Shown: positions 22,552 through 35,668 of the stretch, one piece after another
How positions within the stretch are numbered: the first letter of the stretch is position 1
Layout of the letters: every line of letters begins with the position of its first letter
Assembly (NCBI GenBank): GCA_018902385.1
Contig: JABSSW010000067.1
Coordinates: 124,001-188,000, forward strand
Length of the DNA stretch: 64,000 nt
Direction of reading: 5' to 3'
Source of the DNA: Physcia stellaris
Lineage: Eukaryota > Ascomycota > Lecanoromycetes > Caliciales > Physciaceae
The notes under the pieces: model-generated
Database searches by the model: none
The model's input: the letters and a program-made list of their open reading frames with translations, nothing else
What the model was told of the DNA's origin: nothing
Translations under genes and position numbers: made by a program

Positions 22552-24232
22552 CAGCTTGACAAGTCTGAGGGACTGTTGTATCGACTTATAGATCTCACAG
22601 CCTTACTACTTTATCTGCTCGACTCTTAAGAGGGGAAATTAACGGAGAAGGGAGGCAGTGTTGTGATCGTACCAGGAGAGTCATTTGAGGAGCAGAAAGC
22701 CTATACAATATGGTGCCCTTCCCCGTGCACTCGTAATTTGCTGATTAGACACTTGGCTTGGATTATCCTCTGCAAGTCACGAGATCCATGTCCTCAGCAA
22801 GACGATGAGCGATTAAGATCATTGGCATCTGACCACACGAAGTGACTACTATCGTAGCCTTGATGAGGAGGCCCAGAGGAACGAGTGATTAGTTTGATCC
22901 TAGACATCAGAGATATACAGAAACGTCGGGCTTACGACAGCCCAAAGGTTTCACATGCCAAATCAATTTGATTGGTCATCTGCACCAAGCTCGAGTGTGG
23001 TACCTGATGGCGTGTTCCTGGCATGTAGGAGGCGATGTTACCCATTCGCCGAATGTAGCTAGATAGCCGAGTGAAGGAGGTAAGCTGATGCAGATCCGAA
23101 GCATACATACTACCCTGTTCGCACCCGAGCACATCGCCACCAGGTACGCCTCCTTTCCACGTTTCTCTTCAACTACAATGAGAGAGCTAAATATCATCGA
23201 AGTCAGCTGTCACTCTAGAAATTACAGTTGATTTATTCCAGTGGGTTTATCGTAATGCAAGACTTCATCCTCACGAATGCTGATCACAGAGCTCCTGATA
23301 ACTTGTTTTAGCTTTTTTCAAAGGGGGGGTAGGACTCCGGTCTAGCACATTACTTTTTTTCTCGGTTAGACGGATCCAGAGTATGCAACAAGGCAAAGCT
23401 TGGTCAGTCTGCAGGCAACCTTATCGGTCCCTCGGGAATTTGCCAGGGATGAAACAAAGCAAACCCTTGGCTGGTCTACAGGCTACCATTTGAGCTGAGT
23501 ACCAGCGGTAATTTCCCTGAACCGAATGCATCCCTCCGGCGCGTGGCACCAAGCACTCGTGATCATCAGCGTCGTATCTGAGCCAGGGGCGGCCCACATG
23601 GAGTTCCTAAGCCGCGAATGAGCGATATCAACGCCTTCGAGGCTGATTTGAGGAATTCCCCGAAAATCGAACCTATGCAGCCCTCTCATGCATCCTGCAG
23701 GAACCACGTGTGTACTGCAGCCTAAGTTCGTGCTCGGATCACCTGGGACTCCATGTAAGCCTATGGATTGCAGTCTCTATCGTCCTTGGCTCGAGGTTGG
23801 CTTACGTGACTAAGATCGTTCCATTCCATTGCAAGTGAAAAAGAAGATCCTGATAGTGTAAGGCTCAGCTGGAAAGATTTGATCTACCTCCGTTTCAAAT
23901 GGGCCGCTCTCCTACAGACCCGGCTGTGCCGGTTTATAGCTCATCAAGAAAGATTCCCAATCCAAGTCATCTCCGAACCGTCTGGACGCCTCGATCGTAC
24001 TCGGGAGCCTACTGATCTCAGAGTGGCGAAGGGACACGGATTCGGCAGCAGCGGACTAAGAATGAATCACCCCTGAAAACGGATATAAAGCTCTCGAGTC
24101 GTGATCCAAGCTGTCCAGCGACAGTGAATCTTGCATTGAATCACAGGGAAAAACGATTCACAGCAAAAAGTTCGATTATTTAAAACTTGTTCCCTTTTAC
24201 CTGTACAATCAAACTCTGTTATCCATTACACG
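22552..24232. other. Intergenic region upstream of FAD-linked oxidase 1
   Basis: No coding gene is supported; the ORFs are under 75 codons with no motif. The proximal 900 bp is the presumed promoter of the oxidase at 24233 and contains CTCGG-type half-sites (near 23361 and 23431), but no clear palindrome. Confidence 0.45.
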
Positions 24233-26106
24233 ATGATGGTTAATTCTTTGAACATATTCGTCTCTGCTCTTTGTTTTGCCACAACTGCGTTCGCTCATGT
24301 ACCCCCAGAGTACACACCACCCCATGGACTTGAGCCGAGGGCAAAGAACACGGGCTGCAATCAATTGAAAACCAAGTACCCTAATTTAATCTCTTTTCCT
24401 AATACACCTACATACACGTTAGAAAACACAAGTAAGCAAGATCACCCACCATAATCGTTGTTGGCAGGACCATTGACCAAGTTCCCTCATCATGCAGACT
24501 TCTACTCAGGATCAGCGATCCTCTCGCCAGGATGTGTCTTCACGCCAAAGCGGGCAGAAGAGATTGCAGGCGCCCTGACCATCATCCGTGCGACCAAGAC
24601 AAGCTTCGGCGTCCGGGGTGGAGGACATATGCCCATAGCTGGAGCCGCTTCGACCAACCATGGAGTTCTGATAGCCATGACCAACTTCAACAAGAATCAA
24701 CTTGGTTCATTCGGCGGCCAGCAAGTGGCTAAGATCGGCTCTGGGCAGCGTTGGGTTGATGTCTATTCTTGGCTTGAGCCGTATAACCTCATGGTGATCG
24801 GCGGCCGTTATGCGTGAGTTTTCGAACCCCACATACTCTTCTATTGTCCATGCTTAATTTTGTATTTGTAGTCCCGTCGGTGTAGGAGGTTTGCTACTCG
24901 GTGGCGGTCTTTCGTACTTCGGCTCCGTGCGCGGCTGGGCTGCGGACAACATCATCAACTACGAGCTCGTGACCGCAGACAGCAAAATCCTACAAGTGAA
25001 CGCGAACTCTCATCCCGATTTGTTTTGGGCCTTGAAGGGAGGCTCAAGCAACTACGGCATCGTCACACGCTTCGATCTGAAAACCTACCATCGCAGCAAC
25101 ATCTACGCCGGCTTCTCCACCCAGGATGCAAACAACACGGACCATCTTATCCAGGCCATTGCTGATTTCGTCGACCCGGTACATGGTGGGATTTTGGACG
25201 ATAAGAGCGCTCTGGACTCCAATCTGTTCTACTCCTCCGACACTGGCACCATTACCGGTCTGAGCAGCATATTTTACAACGATAGCGTCACCACCACACC
25301 AGCTGCTTTTGTCAACTTCACCAATCTGCCCCGGATCTCATCGACCATCGCTCCGCGCACGTTTTCCTCCTGGCTCAACGAGACGCTCATTTACGGGAAG
25401 ACGCCTTCCAGGTAATTATCCCCCACCCCCCACCCCCGCCCCTCCCCCTCTTTCTTCTCCCTAAGCTCATCTCGGCTAACTGCGCCTCTTTCTCTTTTTT
25501 ATAGAAAGCTCTGGGCAGCGACATCCCTCAAAGCGACCCCCGCAGCCGCAAAGCTCTGCGCCCAAGCCTTCATCTCCGCAGTCAAGAACACGCGCAAATT
25601 CAACAAGGGAACCCACACCATCACCTGGCAGCCCCTGAGCGTAGACCTAGTCAAAGCCGCGCGCGCCCAGGGCGGCGACGCGATTGATCTGGATCCTAAG
25701 GATGGTCCTGTGCTTGGTATGTTCTCCTCCTCTTCTCATCTAAAGCACTCTTAAATGCATCTACCACGTCCCCTACGAATACGCTCCACACCGGACGCCC
25801 AAAAAAAAGGATTATTTCGCTAATTCTTCTCTCCGCACCACAGCAATGCTCCTCGCAAGCGACTACGCCGACGCCGCAGACGACGCCTACGTCTCCTCCT
25901 TCCTGAAACAGCTGACCGCATCCATCGACGCCAAAGCCAAAGCCGCAGACCTGCACTACCCCTTCGTCTTCCTCAATGATGCCGGTGCGTGGCAGAAGAC
26001 GCTCAGTCTGTATGGCCAGGGAAAGAGCTTTCCGAGGCTGAGGGATGTGGCGCGGAGGTATGATCCCCAGGGGGTTTTTCAGAGGTTGGAGGGGGGTTTA
26101 AGGTAA
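24233..26106 (+). CDS. Secreted FAD-linked oxidoreductase 1 (BBE/VAO-like)
   Basis: Five exons (24233-24431, 24498-24813, 24872-25411, 25505-25716, 25844-26106) give about 509 residues. A hydrophobic signal peptide (ISO residues 8-22, cut near TAFA) indicates secretory targeting. The FAD_binding_4 region contains RGGGH; His110 is the expected 8-alpha-histidyl FAD attachment site. GVGGLLLGGGLSYFG and GWAADNI follow, then GSSNYGIVTRFDL, and the family-typical tail YDPQGVFQRLEGG. Members oxidise alcohols or C-N bonds with O2 and are common in fungal clusters. The intron at 25412-25504 is unusually C-rich, and the last intron is 127 nt. It probably acts on a pathway intermediate; the substrate is unknown. 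Confidence 0.9.
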
Positions 26107-26919
26107 GTGAGGGGGGGAAATAGGGAATGGGGGTTTCGTTTGATGTGTACGTTAGATTGTATTAGTTTACAGGGTTGGTGGTCTGGGGAGTGATGGAGAA
26201 TATTGAATGTATTGGTTTGTGGGTAGAGGAAATTAGATCTCACATATCTCACTACCCTTTTCCCCGTCCTCAATCATCGTAGACACTGGAATTGTGACAA
26301 TAGCGAGAATCTGCTCCCCATAAAGTATCGCGGAGCGCAACACCAATGGCATATCTAGTTCGAGATCACACCGTTGACGGAAATAGTTCGAGATCACACG
26401 CTTGACCAAAGTTGAGAAAAGCCCTCTCGATACCTCGGAAAAATGGCAGGAGACCAGTGACCAATTCAAGAGAGAGTGCCGGACCATCAGTCAAACTCAA
26501 ACTCGGCACGCTTCGTCATCTCGGCACCGAATTTCTATCTAGCAGTGTTTATGGAGACATGCCGAAGCGACAGGATGGGAACTCATTCAGGGCTTTAATT
26601 TACTTGACATAGGATTCCTGTGGGGTAGTCTTACATTAATTTGCGGAAGAAGGCTATCGTTGGGGGCACTGGACTAGACTACTGTAGTGTGTTGTCGAAG
26701 AGTCAACTCCTCAAAACAGATGATGACTCTCTTTAACTCAAACATTGAAAACTCACACTTAGAAACAATAGTATCAAGTGAATGGGACCAAATAGCCTTG
26801 AATTTCCGAGTTGTCTATATTGCTACGATGATCGAGCCATACCAGCCGAGAAAGCACCTTAAACTACTTTTTTATCGTACTTTCATCCTCCTCGCATACT
26901 CACAGAGCGTTCAGGAAAG
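26107..26919. other. Convergent 3' intergenic region
   Basis: It lies between the 3' ends of FAD-linked oxidase 1 and the SDR. CTCGGCAC occurs twice around 26503 and 26521, but this is not a promoter position. No gene is supported. Confidence 0.45.
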
Positions 26920-28284
26920 CTAATAGTCGAACTTCTCACCGACCAGTTTCTCACTCAACGCCCACAGCTTCTCCGCCTTATCGGAGCCGACCGCGTGCTC
27001 GCGGAGGGGCTCCTTCCAGATCGCGGCGTCGACGAGGAAGGCTCCATTGTGGGCTGTGAGACACGGACGCAAACATTAGCAGCCGACAACAAAAAACAAG
27101 GCGAATTCATGTAACGCAGAATCAAAATTGAGGATGCGTTCAGATTTCTTGGGGGGACTGGTCGAGGGGACTTACAGCTGAGCTCGGGGTCCAGGGCCGC
27201 AAGGAGGGAAGTGGCGCTACCGGCGGCGAGGGACTTGGGCGCCATGGCCGCGGCGGGCATGGTGTCGCCTTTGAGCGCTGCGGTGGCGACGGCGTGGCCG
27301 TCGGCGAACATGTCTTGGCTGACGTTGACCATGAGTTTGCTCTCGAAGATCACTGACATTACATAACGTTAGTGGACTGGGATTGGATGGGACTTGATGG
27401 ATACTTACATCCAGGGTTCAGCGCAAAAGAGAGAAGACCCTTGCTCTTCAGCTTGTCCACGAGTCCGGTCGTGAAGAGGATGTTGGCGGTTTTGGATTGT
27501 GCGTATGCAGTCCAGGCATTGTATTCTGCTCCATTCTGCACCACCGTTAGATCCGGCTCAATATAGGGCCTAGAAGGCTTGCGCTACTCGGGCGGAACTT
27601 GTCCTTGCTCACCTTGAAATTCGGATCATCGAAGTATATCCCACCAGACATGTAGCCAAAGCTCGACACATTGACCACCCGAGCGCCCTTACCGGCGGCT
27701 AAGAGCTTCGGCATGAGAAGATTGGTGAGCAGGAAATGGCCGATGTGGTTGGAGCCGAACTGCATTTCGATACCGTCTTTCGTTGTTGCGTAGTCCTTGA
27801 GTGCCATGACTGGCTACCAAGTCAGCAGCTTTGCGCATACGAAGGAAATCACGCTTCCATGGGAATAGAAGCGGACTTACTGCCTGCGTTGTTGATAAGA
27901 ACGTCGAGCTTCTGGGTCTTGTCACTGACTTCCTTGGCTGCGTTACGGACAGAAGACAGATCGGCTAGGTCGAGCTGGACAAAAGTGGCTTTGACATCGG
28001 GATTTTCTTTCTGGATCTGGTCGATGACGGGCTGGATCTTGTTCTTGTTGCGACCGGCGAGAAAGATCTCTTGGGGCTTTCCTGCTGCAAGGAAGATTGC
28101 AGTTTGAGCGCCGATGCCGCTCTCACTGGGTCCGGTGATCAAAACTATGAGAGGGCGAGGTGAACATAATTACCCAACTGGCTCTATGTTTGACATAATT
28201 CGACGTACCTGTTTTTCCCTTCGCTTCAGCGGCGAAGGCCTTGACAACATCGTGGCCAGTGGTGGAACCGTCAAAGGAGACCAT
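26920..28284 (-). CDS. Short-chain dehydrogenase, retinol-dehydrogenase/WWOX-like
   Basis: Six exons on the minus strand (28284-28209, 28144-27881, 27809-27613, 27535-27409, 27352-27176, 27053-26920) give about 324 residues. The cofactor motif TGPSESGIG lies just after the first intron. NNAG is split by intron 2. SSFGYMSGG provides the catalytic Ser region and YAQSK the Tyr/Lys pair. The tail KLWALSEKLVGEKF is usual in fungal members. The long extended form (over 300 aa) resembles retinol-dehydrogenase-like SDRs rather than the classical SDR at 15264. The enzyme is a cytosolic NADP-dependent reductase or dehydrogenase. It ends the compact left part of the cluster before a gene-poor stretch; a pathway role is inferred from location. 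Confidence 0.88.
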
Positions 28285-31200
28285 ATTGTCGTTTTCGTCA
28301 GGGTAAAGTGCTCAAAGGAAATGTAAGAATAACTTTTTGTTGATAAAAGTGGTGAATTTTATGAAAGGTTCCTAGTGAACGAGGTCAGGAATGTTTGCTA
28401 GAATGATCTGGAGATGGACCCTTACTGGACTGTACCTGACAGATTCTATCTATTCACTGGAAGGAGCGACTAGTCGATTCTCTTTTGTATAGCACGCTGT
28501 CACGTGCCTTGCCTTGCTTAACAATCATTCATACTACGGTTCGCGTCACTTGATTTGTCGGGTTCAGCTTCCACAGCTTCTCGGCATCCTTCCCTTTCGA
28601 GACGTGGCCGGGGTGCCTCATCAAACGCTGCACCTATCCTACGAGAACTGATATGCAGGGGCAACCCCCTTTGGAAATGACTGGGTAATCACGAAGGCGA
28701 TGTAATGGCAGCTCCTATGGGCGTTCACGTCGACGGACCCCAAAACACCAGACAGTCCGCCTTCTCGGTAGCAAGTGGATCCGAGATCCATATCTCATTG
28801 CATGGCTTCGGAATCCGGGTGACGTACGCACCGGTGTTGTAAATTTGGTCCTGAATGTAATTATTACCTCGTAATGGTATGAATCAGCTGCCGAAGAGCT
28901 GCCTTAGGAACTGAAGTCATGAAAACCGACAGACGTGACGATGTAGGGGTGTAGCTTCTTGTAGAAAGGGGTGTATCTTAGCAGCAGCTTGGTAGCTTGG
29001 CAGGATGCAAGAGCCTCGGCCCGTGGTTCTTCGGGCCGAGCCAGCCTCGATCAGCATTACGTATTGACAATTTGACATCGAGCAAAGTCTCTCAGTGCAC
29101 TGGTTAATGCATCTTCAAAAAAGGATGACAAGATACATTAGGTTTAACCTTCTTTGTGCTATAAATGTTTTGTAATCCCCTTCATAGGACGCGTCTCGAG
29201 ATTCGCTCTCGAAGCTCGTTTCTAAGACACTTTCTTGTCAAAGGCTCGACAACAGCGATGCAATATTCAAGTTATCAAACGTCGTGGAGAGGGAAAAACT
29301 CAGGTATCTAGTTTTACAACATGGTTGGCATGCACGGAGATTGCAAGAGATGATACGCGGATTTTAGAAATGTTGTTAGAGGCGAACCTTGAGAACTAAC
29401 TCGAGAACGAGCCGCGGAGATGAGTTTCGGGAATTTGTTAAAAATTCAGAGGCAGAAGGGTACATTAACCGATGGCGTTGCAAAATCTCTGCGGGCTGTA
29501 TATTATTCCAGTAAGTACTGATGGCGAAATTGACATTTCAGTCAATTACTCTGTTTATATGGACAGGATATGTCGTTGTCAATCAACTAAATATAATAAA
29601 TAGGAACAATAACTTCCGAAATGGGCTGCTCACATTCCTGTTCCGGTCTTTGTAGGTTGAGGCTTCACTATCAAGTTTCTGTCCATGTGAATCTCACATC
29701 GTTGAGATTCGCACAGCACTCATCTGCTTAAAATCATGAGAAATCCAAGCTAGGTTCAAAGACGAAATACCAAAGTCCTCCAGCTTTATGGCTTTGAGAG
29801 GACTTCTTAACGGTCAGCGAAGCTCGAGATTTATGCGGAGCTTCCGAGGACACTGTTCTGTAACGGCCTTCGGAAGTCCAGATACATTTTTTTGATCCTA
29901 TGAGCTGACTGGAGGGTGAACGCGACGAAGCGCTTCCCAAGACAGTCTCGTAGCTGAAGTCATCATCGAGACTGTGTCTATGGTTTCCTACTAGGTTAGG
30001 CAATATTTCCACTAAATTGGGGTTAAGTGCTGCTGGGAGTCTGGACACCGGTGGTGATCGAAGGGTCGAGAAAGGTGATTGGATCGTATGACTACCAGCC
30101 GTCATTTAGTGCAACGTTACTAATGTGATGGTGTTTGACGGTCAGGTGCTCACAATGCAGACAGACATGCAAGCCTCAGCCACGAGACCGAGAAGGTCGA
30201 GCGGCCTTTTACCCGTCGAGAGCTCACTTCTTCACCATCTACCGATCCTCGGCTCCTAGTTCGTAACAACAGAGCCTTGACAATCGCTGTCATGGACTCA
30301 GCATCGATGTTACCTACTTTAGGTCACTTTCACATTTCGACCCTTCTCTATCCAAAAGTGCTCTCGCGATGCGAGACGCATCACTTTATCTAGGTGAAAG
30401 GCTTACTTTTCCCAATTGGAAGGCTTATCCAAACACCTAGAGGAAAACTCGTCTGTCTTGTTGATACCGCTTCTAAAACTGGTATCCTAGAACTGAGAAG
30501 ATTTTGAGTGACCGAGGTAGAGCATTTGATACGTGGTTGAGGTACACATACTAGCAATTTTGATCTTGATGCGAAGCCCTCTACAGAGTGTAGGAGACGA
30601 CAGTCTGCATTGACTGATAGCTATCAAGACCTCGCTAGCGCCTTTCATGTTTGAGGATGCATAACGGTTCTACAAGGTCTCGTCTCTGCTATCTAGGAAA
30701 GGACACTTGCCGCCAAATATTGCTATCGTTGCTAAGAGACTTTCCATTACTGACCTTTCAGAACAGACGCCCGCCACCGAGCCTCGTCGTTTGGAGCATC
30801 ATGGCATCATTTTGTTACCTGCCGGCATGACCGTCGGAAGCCAATTGCTCTAGGGTGTCTGTAGCAGCCGCAGTCTACAAAGAATGTCACCCAGCAGAGA
30901 TTTCCGTACATATTTCGCAGCGACCCCGTTTCCCCCACACTTTCGATATGTTAATTGTTCCTGTGACCTTGAATGCTATAGCATTTCGCACGAGTTCAAT
31001 ATTCTTTCTTCAATGCATCTTGCCTGAACTCTGCTTCCCGAGTCGATTGTAGCCCGCCAAGGCCTCATGTCTTCAGTAGCAAGAGAATACCAAACCCTTG
31101 CCAGATGGCGGCATGTTTGCCAAGGTGCTGGATGAGATGTAAGACCTGAACGCTATCTACGATCCACTCGATGCTGGGTCTTCATAGCTAACACTTTCCA

Positions 31201-31391
31201 TAAAGAGACTGCAACACTGCAAGGAAGACACAAGACAAGCGATCTAAAGTAAATGAGTTGAAGTCGACTTTGATAGGCCAACGTACCATTGTAGGCATTA
31301 CCATGAAGCAAGGGGCACAAAGGACATCTCATCGACCCTCCCTCTTACTCACAACGATGTTCATAGGATCCTAAACTAGCTTGAGAATAAT

Positions 31392-31706
31392 GTGGCCGAC
31401 AAAGAGAAGCTTGAGGACTCACAAATGGCGTCGCTTATTCTTTTGGGAACGGAAATATCTGAATGGAACATCTCACACCCCCTCCCGCTTGTTGAGGGGA
31501 AGGGGGGTTTTACGCGCTGGCAAAATACAGCAGTCTTTACTATCGAAGCCAAGAAAAATGGAAAGATGCCAGCGGACGTAACAGATTACCAGTACGAAGA
31601 GCTGCGAGCTTGGTACCTGAAGATTTGGGACCTCGAAATGCAGGTAGCTCGGCCTTCACTACCAGGCGTTAGTGTTAGAGAGCTAGCAGAGATGGAGGGA
31701 TGGTGA
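31392..31706 (+). other. Possible remnant ORF of unknown family (104 codons)
   Basis: Starts with MADKEKLEDSQMASLILLG and has normal-looking composition, with a Trp/Glu-rich C-terminal half (RAWYLKIWDLEMQV). The same strand upstream (about 31070-31390) also yields protein-like text but with several stops and no clear intron pattern. This fits the 3' end of a decayed gene better than a complete small protein. Function unknown. Confidence 0.25.
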
Positions 31707-31741
31707 CACTGTTCAACACAGATAGCTTTGTTGTCAGCCTT

Positions 31742-31935
31742 GGCTTTGAGATGTTCAACACATCGGATACTGGATAGAATGTTTTATTTGTCGCTCTTTT
31801 AATGGCTTTGAGATTTTCAACACATCGGCTACTGGATAGAATGTTATATTTGTCGCTCTCTTAATGGTTTTGAGATGTTCAACACATCGGCTACTGGATA
31901 GAATGTTATACTTGTCGCTCTTTTAATGGCTTTTA
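31742..31935. repeat. 62-bp tandem repeat, three copies plus a partial fourth
   Basis: Copies begin at 31742, 31804 and 31866 with a few substitutions between them, and a fourth begins at 31928 but breaks off. The unit includes TTCAACACATCGG and ACTGGATAGAATGTT. It lies directly downstream of the remnant ORF ending at 31706. It is a minisatellite; no coding meaning is evident. Confidence 0.85.
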
Positions 31936-33373
31936 GCTGCAGTAAGTTGCACTTGCTGGTGGAAGAAGGCCGGTGCATCAACCAGCAGATGGGGGATTCT
32001 GAACGAAAAAGGTGTCATGAATCCGTTAGATACCAAACGGCCACCCACAGCAGAAGACGTACTTGAAATTTCTTGCCACTACTACCATATAACTCAGAAT
32101 AATGTCGTATCGATCGATTTTACTTTGCAAAGAGACATATGAGCATCGCGGTCCTTAGCTCAGCGTACCCGTGCCTGATCAGCTGGGCTCAAAGTTCTTC
32201 CCAAGACATGTGACAGAAGCAGTCACGAAGACGACTTGCGCTAAGCCCTTGGGTATCGTCTACCCGTGTCAAGACCCGGTCTTGCGACTGTCGCGAGCAA
32301 AACTTTGAGATTACATCTTCGCAGTGATTATCGACGGCGGCTGGGACCGCTGGGTGGCACCGGTGGCGTGTACTACCTACCTGGAGGCAGACCTGGCGAC
32401 ATGTACCAGATACAGGCCTGGCTACTGAGTCCGCCATCATCCCACCGCTTTTTCGAGGAAGACGGTCAACAGCAGCTAGCCAAATCTTTACACTTTGTGT
32501 TCCACTATCACGTCCCTTTCGGCTTCTAGTCAACTAGTAGAGGACTGGTTCTTATCTCCCTTAATGCTGTCGCTGTAGAAAGTACAGGAGCTACTGTACG
32601 CGTAAGATAACGGATTTCAGCAGAAACCAATGAAAGGCCTGGAGACATGACCCTTCTACTGTCTGAGGTCTACTTGAAAGATTAGATCCCTGGGCCCAAG
32701 ATAGGATGAAGAAGGATAACGACACTCAACGATTAAATTTTCGGGGCTTGGAGAACATAAAAGGATGAAATATTCGCTTCCCATACAGTGCTTTGTATCT
32801 TGGCCTCGTCAGCCCCAATTCATTCAGGCAAAGCACCGTAGAAAGCAGCTGCTACTGCAGAGTCGAAAATGCTAAACTTATGTACTATTTACCTTTCAGG
32901 CACACTGTCATGATCCGTCTGCTCCTGTCTTTTGGTAAGAAAGTTGGCCTCTATCCATAGAGCTGCGTGGGGATCCAGTCTTGTGGTCTCACTTCGGTGC
33001 GAGCGTAGTTTGTTTGATGCTACGTGCACAATCAGCCATCCAGAAAACGTCTTAGTGTGAAATGTATGTAGTGTGGTGGATGCGTGTCTGGAAATGTATA
33101 CCAATGACGATGAAAACGATCACGTTCATATTGTGAGGCATAGCAGGGAGAGATGTTGGGCTGAGGTATAGAGACATGGAGATACCCTCCCCGGATCCAG
33201 GATCTTTCTCGAGCGGCACTTCTTTCTGCCACACCCAGGTCTTGAGTAATGATATCGATTGATCGTTCTTTCTTTGGCAAATAATGCCAACCGAGGCGCA
33301 AGAAGACTCATAGCATCTCATGAGCCATGGAAGACCATCCAGCAGTCATCAAGCACAACTCCTGTGTTCCCGT

Positions 33374-34008
33374 CTATTTCTCCCCACCTCCTCCGCCTCC
33401 AAACATCCCAGCGACATACCCTCCCACACCTTTTGCACCATCCGTGACTGCACCGCCCGCTGACTTCGCGCCGCCTGTCAAGCCCTCGCCAGCGCCTTGT
33501 GCATTCTTGGCTATCGGATCTGTCACTGACGATGCCGGTCCGCCGTATGTGCCCTGCTCATCTTTCCCACCGCGCTCTGCGCGATTGATGCCTTCCTTCG
33601 ACACGGCGTTCCCCACAGACGCCAGCAGCCCGTCTTTTCCCACCTGGTTACTCACGAGGCTGTTCACGTCATCTTGGAGTTTGTCGACTTGCGAGATTCC
33701 CGTTATTTTGCTTTTGTCGAGCGTGTCTATAGGGAAGAGAGGTCAGCGTGAACGGAGACGAAGAGCTGATTCGAAAGGCAGCGAGGATTGAGAAGAAGAA
33801 TGGAAAGCTAGGCACCTTTGGTTGTGTAGAAGGCTTTGTTGTCTGTCCCAAACCAGGCCAGGTATTTGTCCTCTATCCAGGGCATCCAGTTCTCGTATTG
33901 GTTGTTGTAGGCATCTTTAACCCATTCTGCGTAGGTTTGCTTCTTTTTCTGGTCCTCCGAGAGACCCTCGTACATGGCTTTCTTCTGCTCCTCTGACGGG
34001 TGAGACAT
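33374..34008 (-). CDS. Conserved hydrophilic protein, LEA/glycine-rich type
   Basis: Two exons: 34008-33816 and 33726-33374 (89-nt intron), about 181 residues. The N-terminal half is charged and aromatic (SEEQKKAMYEGLSEDQKKK, then MPWIEDKYLAWFG). The C-terminal half is a low-complexity region rich in Gly/Ala/Lys with repeated GAKSAGG-like units, ending in a Gly run. It has no signal peptide or membrane segment. I recall similar uncharacterised proteins as widespread in filamentous ascomycetes; the composition resembles LEA-type stress proteins. It is probably not part of the metabolite pathway. Confidence 0.75.
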
Positions 34009-35668
34009 TGTTGACCTGAGAACTGTATTGTATGATGAGCGGATGAGGAGATGAAATTAGGCGGATGAGTGGAGATCGAGAGTATGGTGAGTTTCTGATG
34101 CATAAGATGTTTGTTTACCGTCAAGCAAAAGGTGAACCATTACGTCATAGTCTAGATGGGGATGCTTGGCAGCCCCCAACCCCTGGCGAAAACGCGATCT
34201 TGTGCCAGCTCTGGATAGCTCATCAACAGCCATCTTTTCCCTTGAACCTTCTTATAATAGAGACCCGCACCAAAAGTCACAATGTGCGCTGGACACAAGA
34301 GACTTTAGACAGGCGCAGCAATAAGCACTCAGAATCGCCTGAAGAACATGCATAAGTCGCGTGGTACTGACCGAGAGAGGATATCGCCATTTCCCTCACT
34401 GTCCAAGTCGAGTAATCTTAACACATCAGCACCTCTGGTGCAGGTCTCTTCTCTGCTCTGTACTCCTCTCCCTTTCCATGGTTTAACAAAGCCGTACAGA
34501 TGCAGCGTAGGCATCCATTGCGCCGTACCGTATCGTTCCGCCTCCTTTAAATAACGCATCTCTTAGACTGCGAAAGAAGTACTTCTCAACAAGTCACGAC
34601 TTTCTCGCAAAAGCCAAAGGCAAGCACCATGAAGAATAGTCAGCCGACAACTTACAAATGCCTCCAAAACTCCCCCAAGACAGTTATAGAAAGAGATAAT
34701 CTGGGACGAGAGAGATGAGCTAAGATAAGTGCTACGCTGAGGGTGGGTTGGCCACCGCCTGCAAACCACAACATACTGTTCTATTTTCTCGTCGACAACT
34801 TAAATTTCCACTATCTGGCAGGCGTTTCGGCGACAATGCCGTTTTCTCTGCATGACCCACTTTCTGTTCGCACATCTCGAGTCACCTCGCCCGCTGCCGA
34901 CAACGGTTTCTTTGGGCTTTGTGTACGCGTATCCTGTTTGGCCCCCAAATTTCTGTTCTTGTGACTGGATAAAAAATCCTACTATCTAGTGGCGCGACGA
35001 ATGCAAAAATTCCACCATTGACAGCGACCCATGCGCAGAGTATCTAGTGGTATGCCTTAGGTGTCGTTGTACTGGAGTCATGAAAGGAAATTGGGTTTAG
35101 TCCAGGAGCGAAGCACAGAACATCGCAGAAATTTCACGGACCAGCCTACATCTTTGATCAAAGCGCGGTGTCACTGCGTCGACCTGAGACGTCAGGCTTG
35201 CCTTTAAGGCGATATGGTTCGCAAGTCTTCCAAAAGTATGCCTCTGCATGCGTCTCTTCTCTGTCTTAAGAATTGTTTGCCTGAGAAGTTACTATGAAGC
35301 TGTGTAATTCGGGTGTTCGTAACTGTGCCCAGAATTGCCTTTCTTGTGGTCGGCATTGACTATAAGATGAAATGTCATGAAGACGAAATGGTCCTTCCTT
35401 ACAGGCTAGTGATTACTCATCCAACATCTCCCCATTTTAAAATCCTTTAAGCTGACATCAGAATCCTGTCCGAGACGCTCTGTTTGAAACCTCTTATTTT
35501 GGACATCTAGCGTAAACCTCTCCTGCGTTGTTGAGTAATTCTCCCTCCTATCGTTCAACAAATTTATCACCAAAAGCCCCTTCAGCTTGTCATGACAATG
35601 CTACGAGAGTAAGACAACCTCACACCATCCTTTCACAACCTTTAGATCTTGAAAATGTATAAAGCTAA
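34009..35668. other. Intergenic region
   Basis: No gene is supported. The ORFs here are under 100 codons, overlap on both strands and have no motif. It contains the promoter of the hydrophilic protein gene and presumably the 5' end of the membrane protein gene. Confidence 0.45.

Larger units (their letters stand above)
28285..33373. other. Gene-poor 5-kb region
   Basis: No gene with a recognised family. A minus-strand ATG ORF at 29734-30105 (123 codons, Ser-rich, no motif) and a plus-strand ORF at 31392-31706 (104 codons; the frame also shows protein-like text upstream, broken by stops) are the only stretches that look possibly coding. I treat both as weak. A GC-rich hairpin at 29015-29040 has 9-bp arms CTCGGCCCG/CGGGCCGAG. 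The region separates the terpene block from the block of kinase-like genes. Confidence 0.45.

Noticed and set aside
33327-33791. 154-codon Pro/Ser-rich plus-strand ORF
   Set aside because: It is the antisense shadow of the glycine-rich protein encoded on the minus strand, which has a good intron model.
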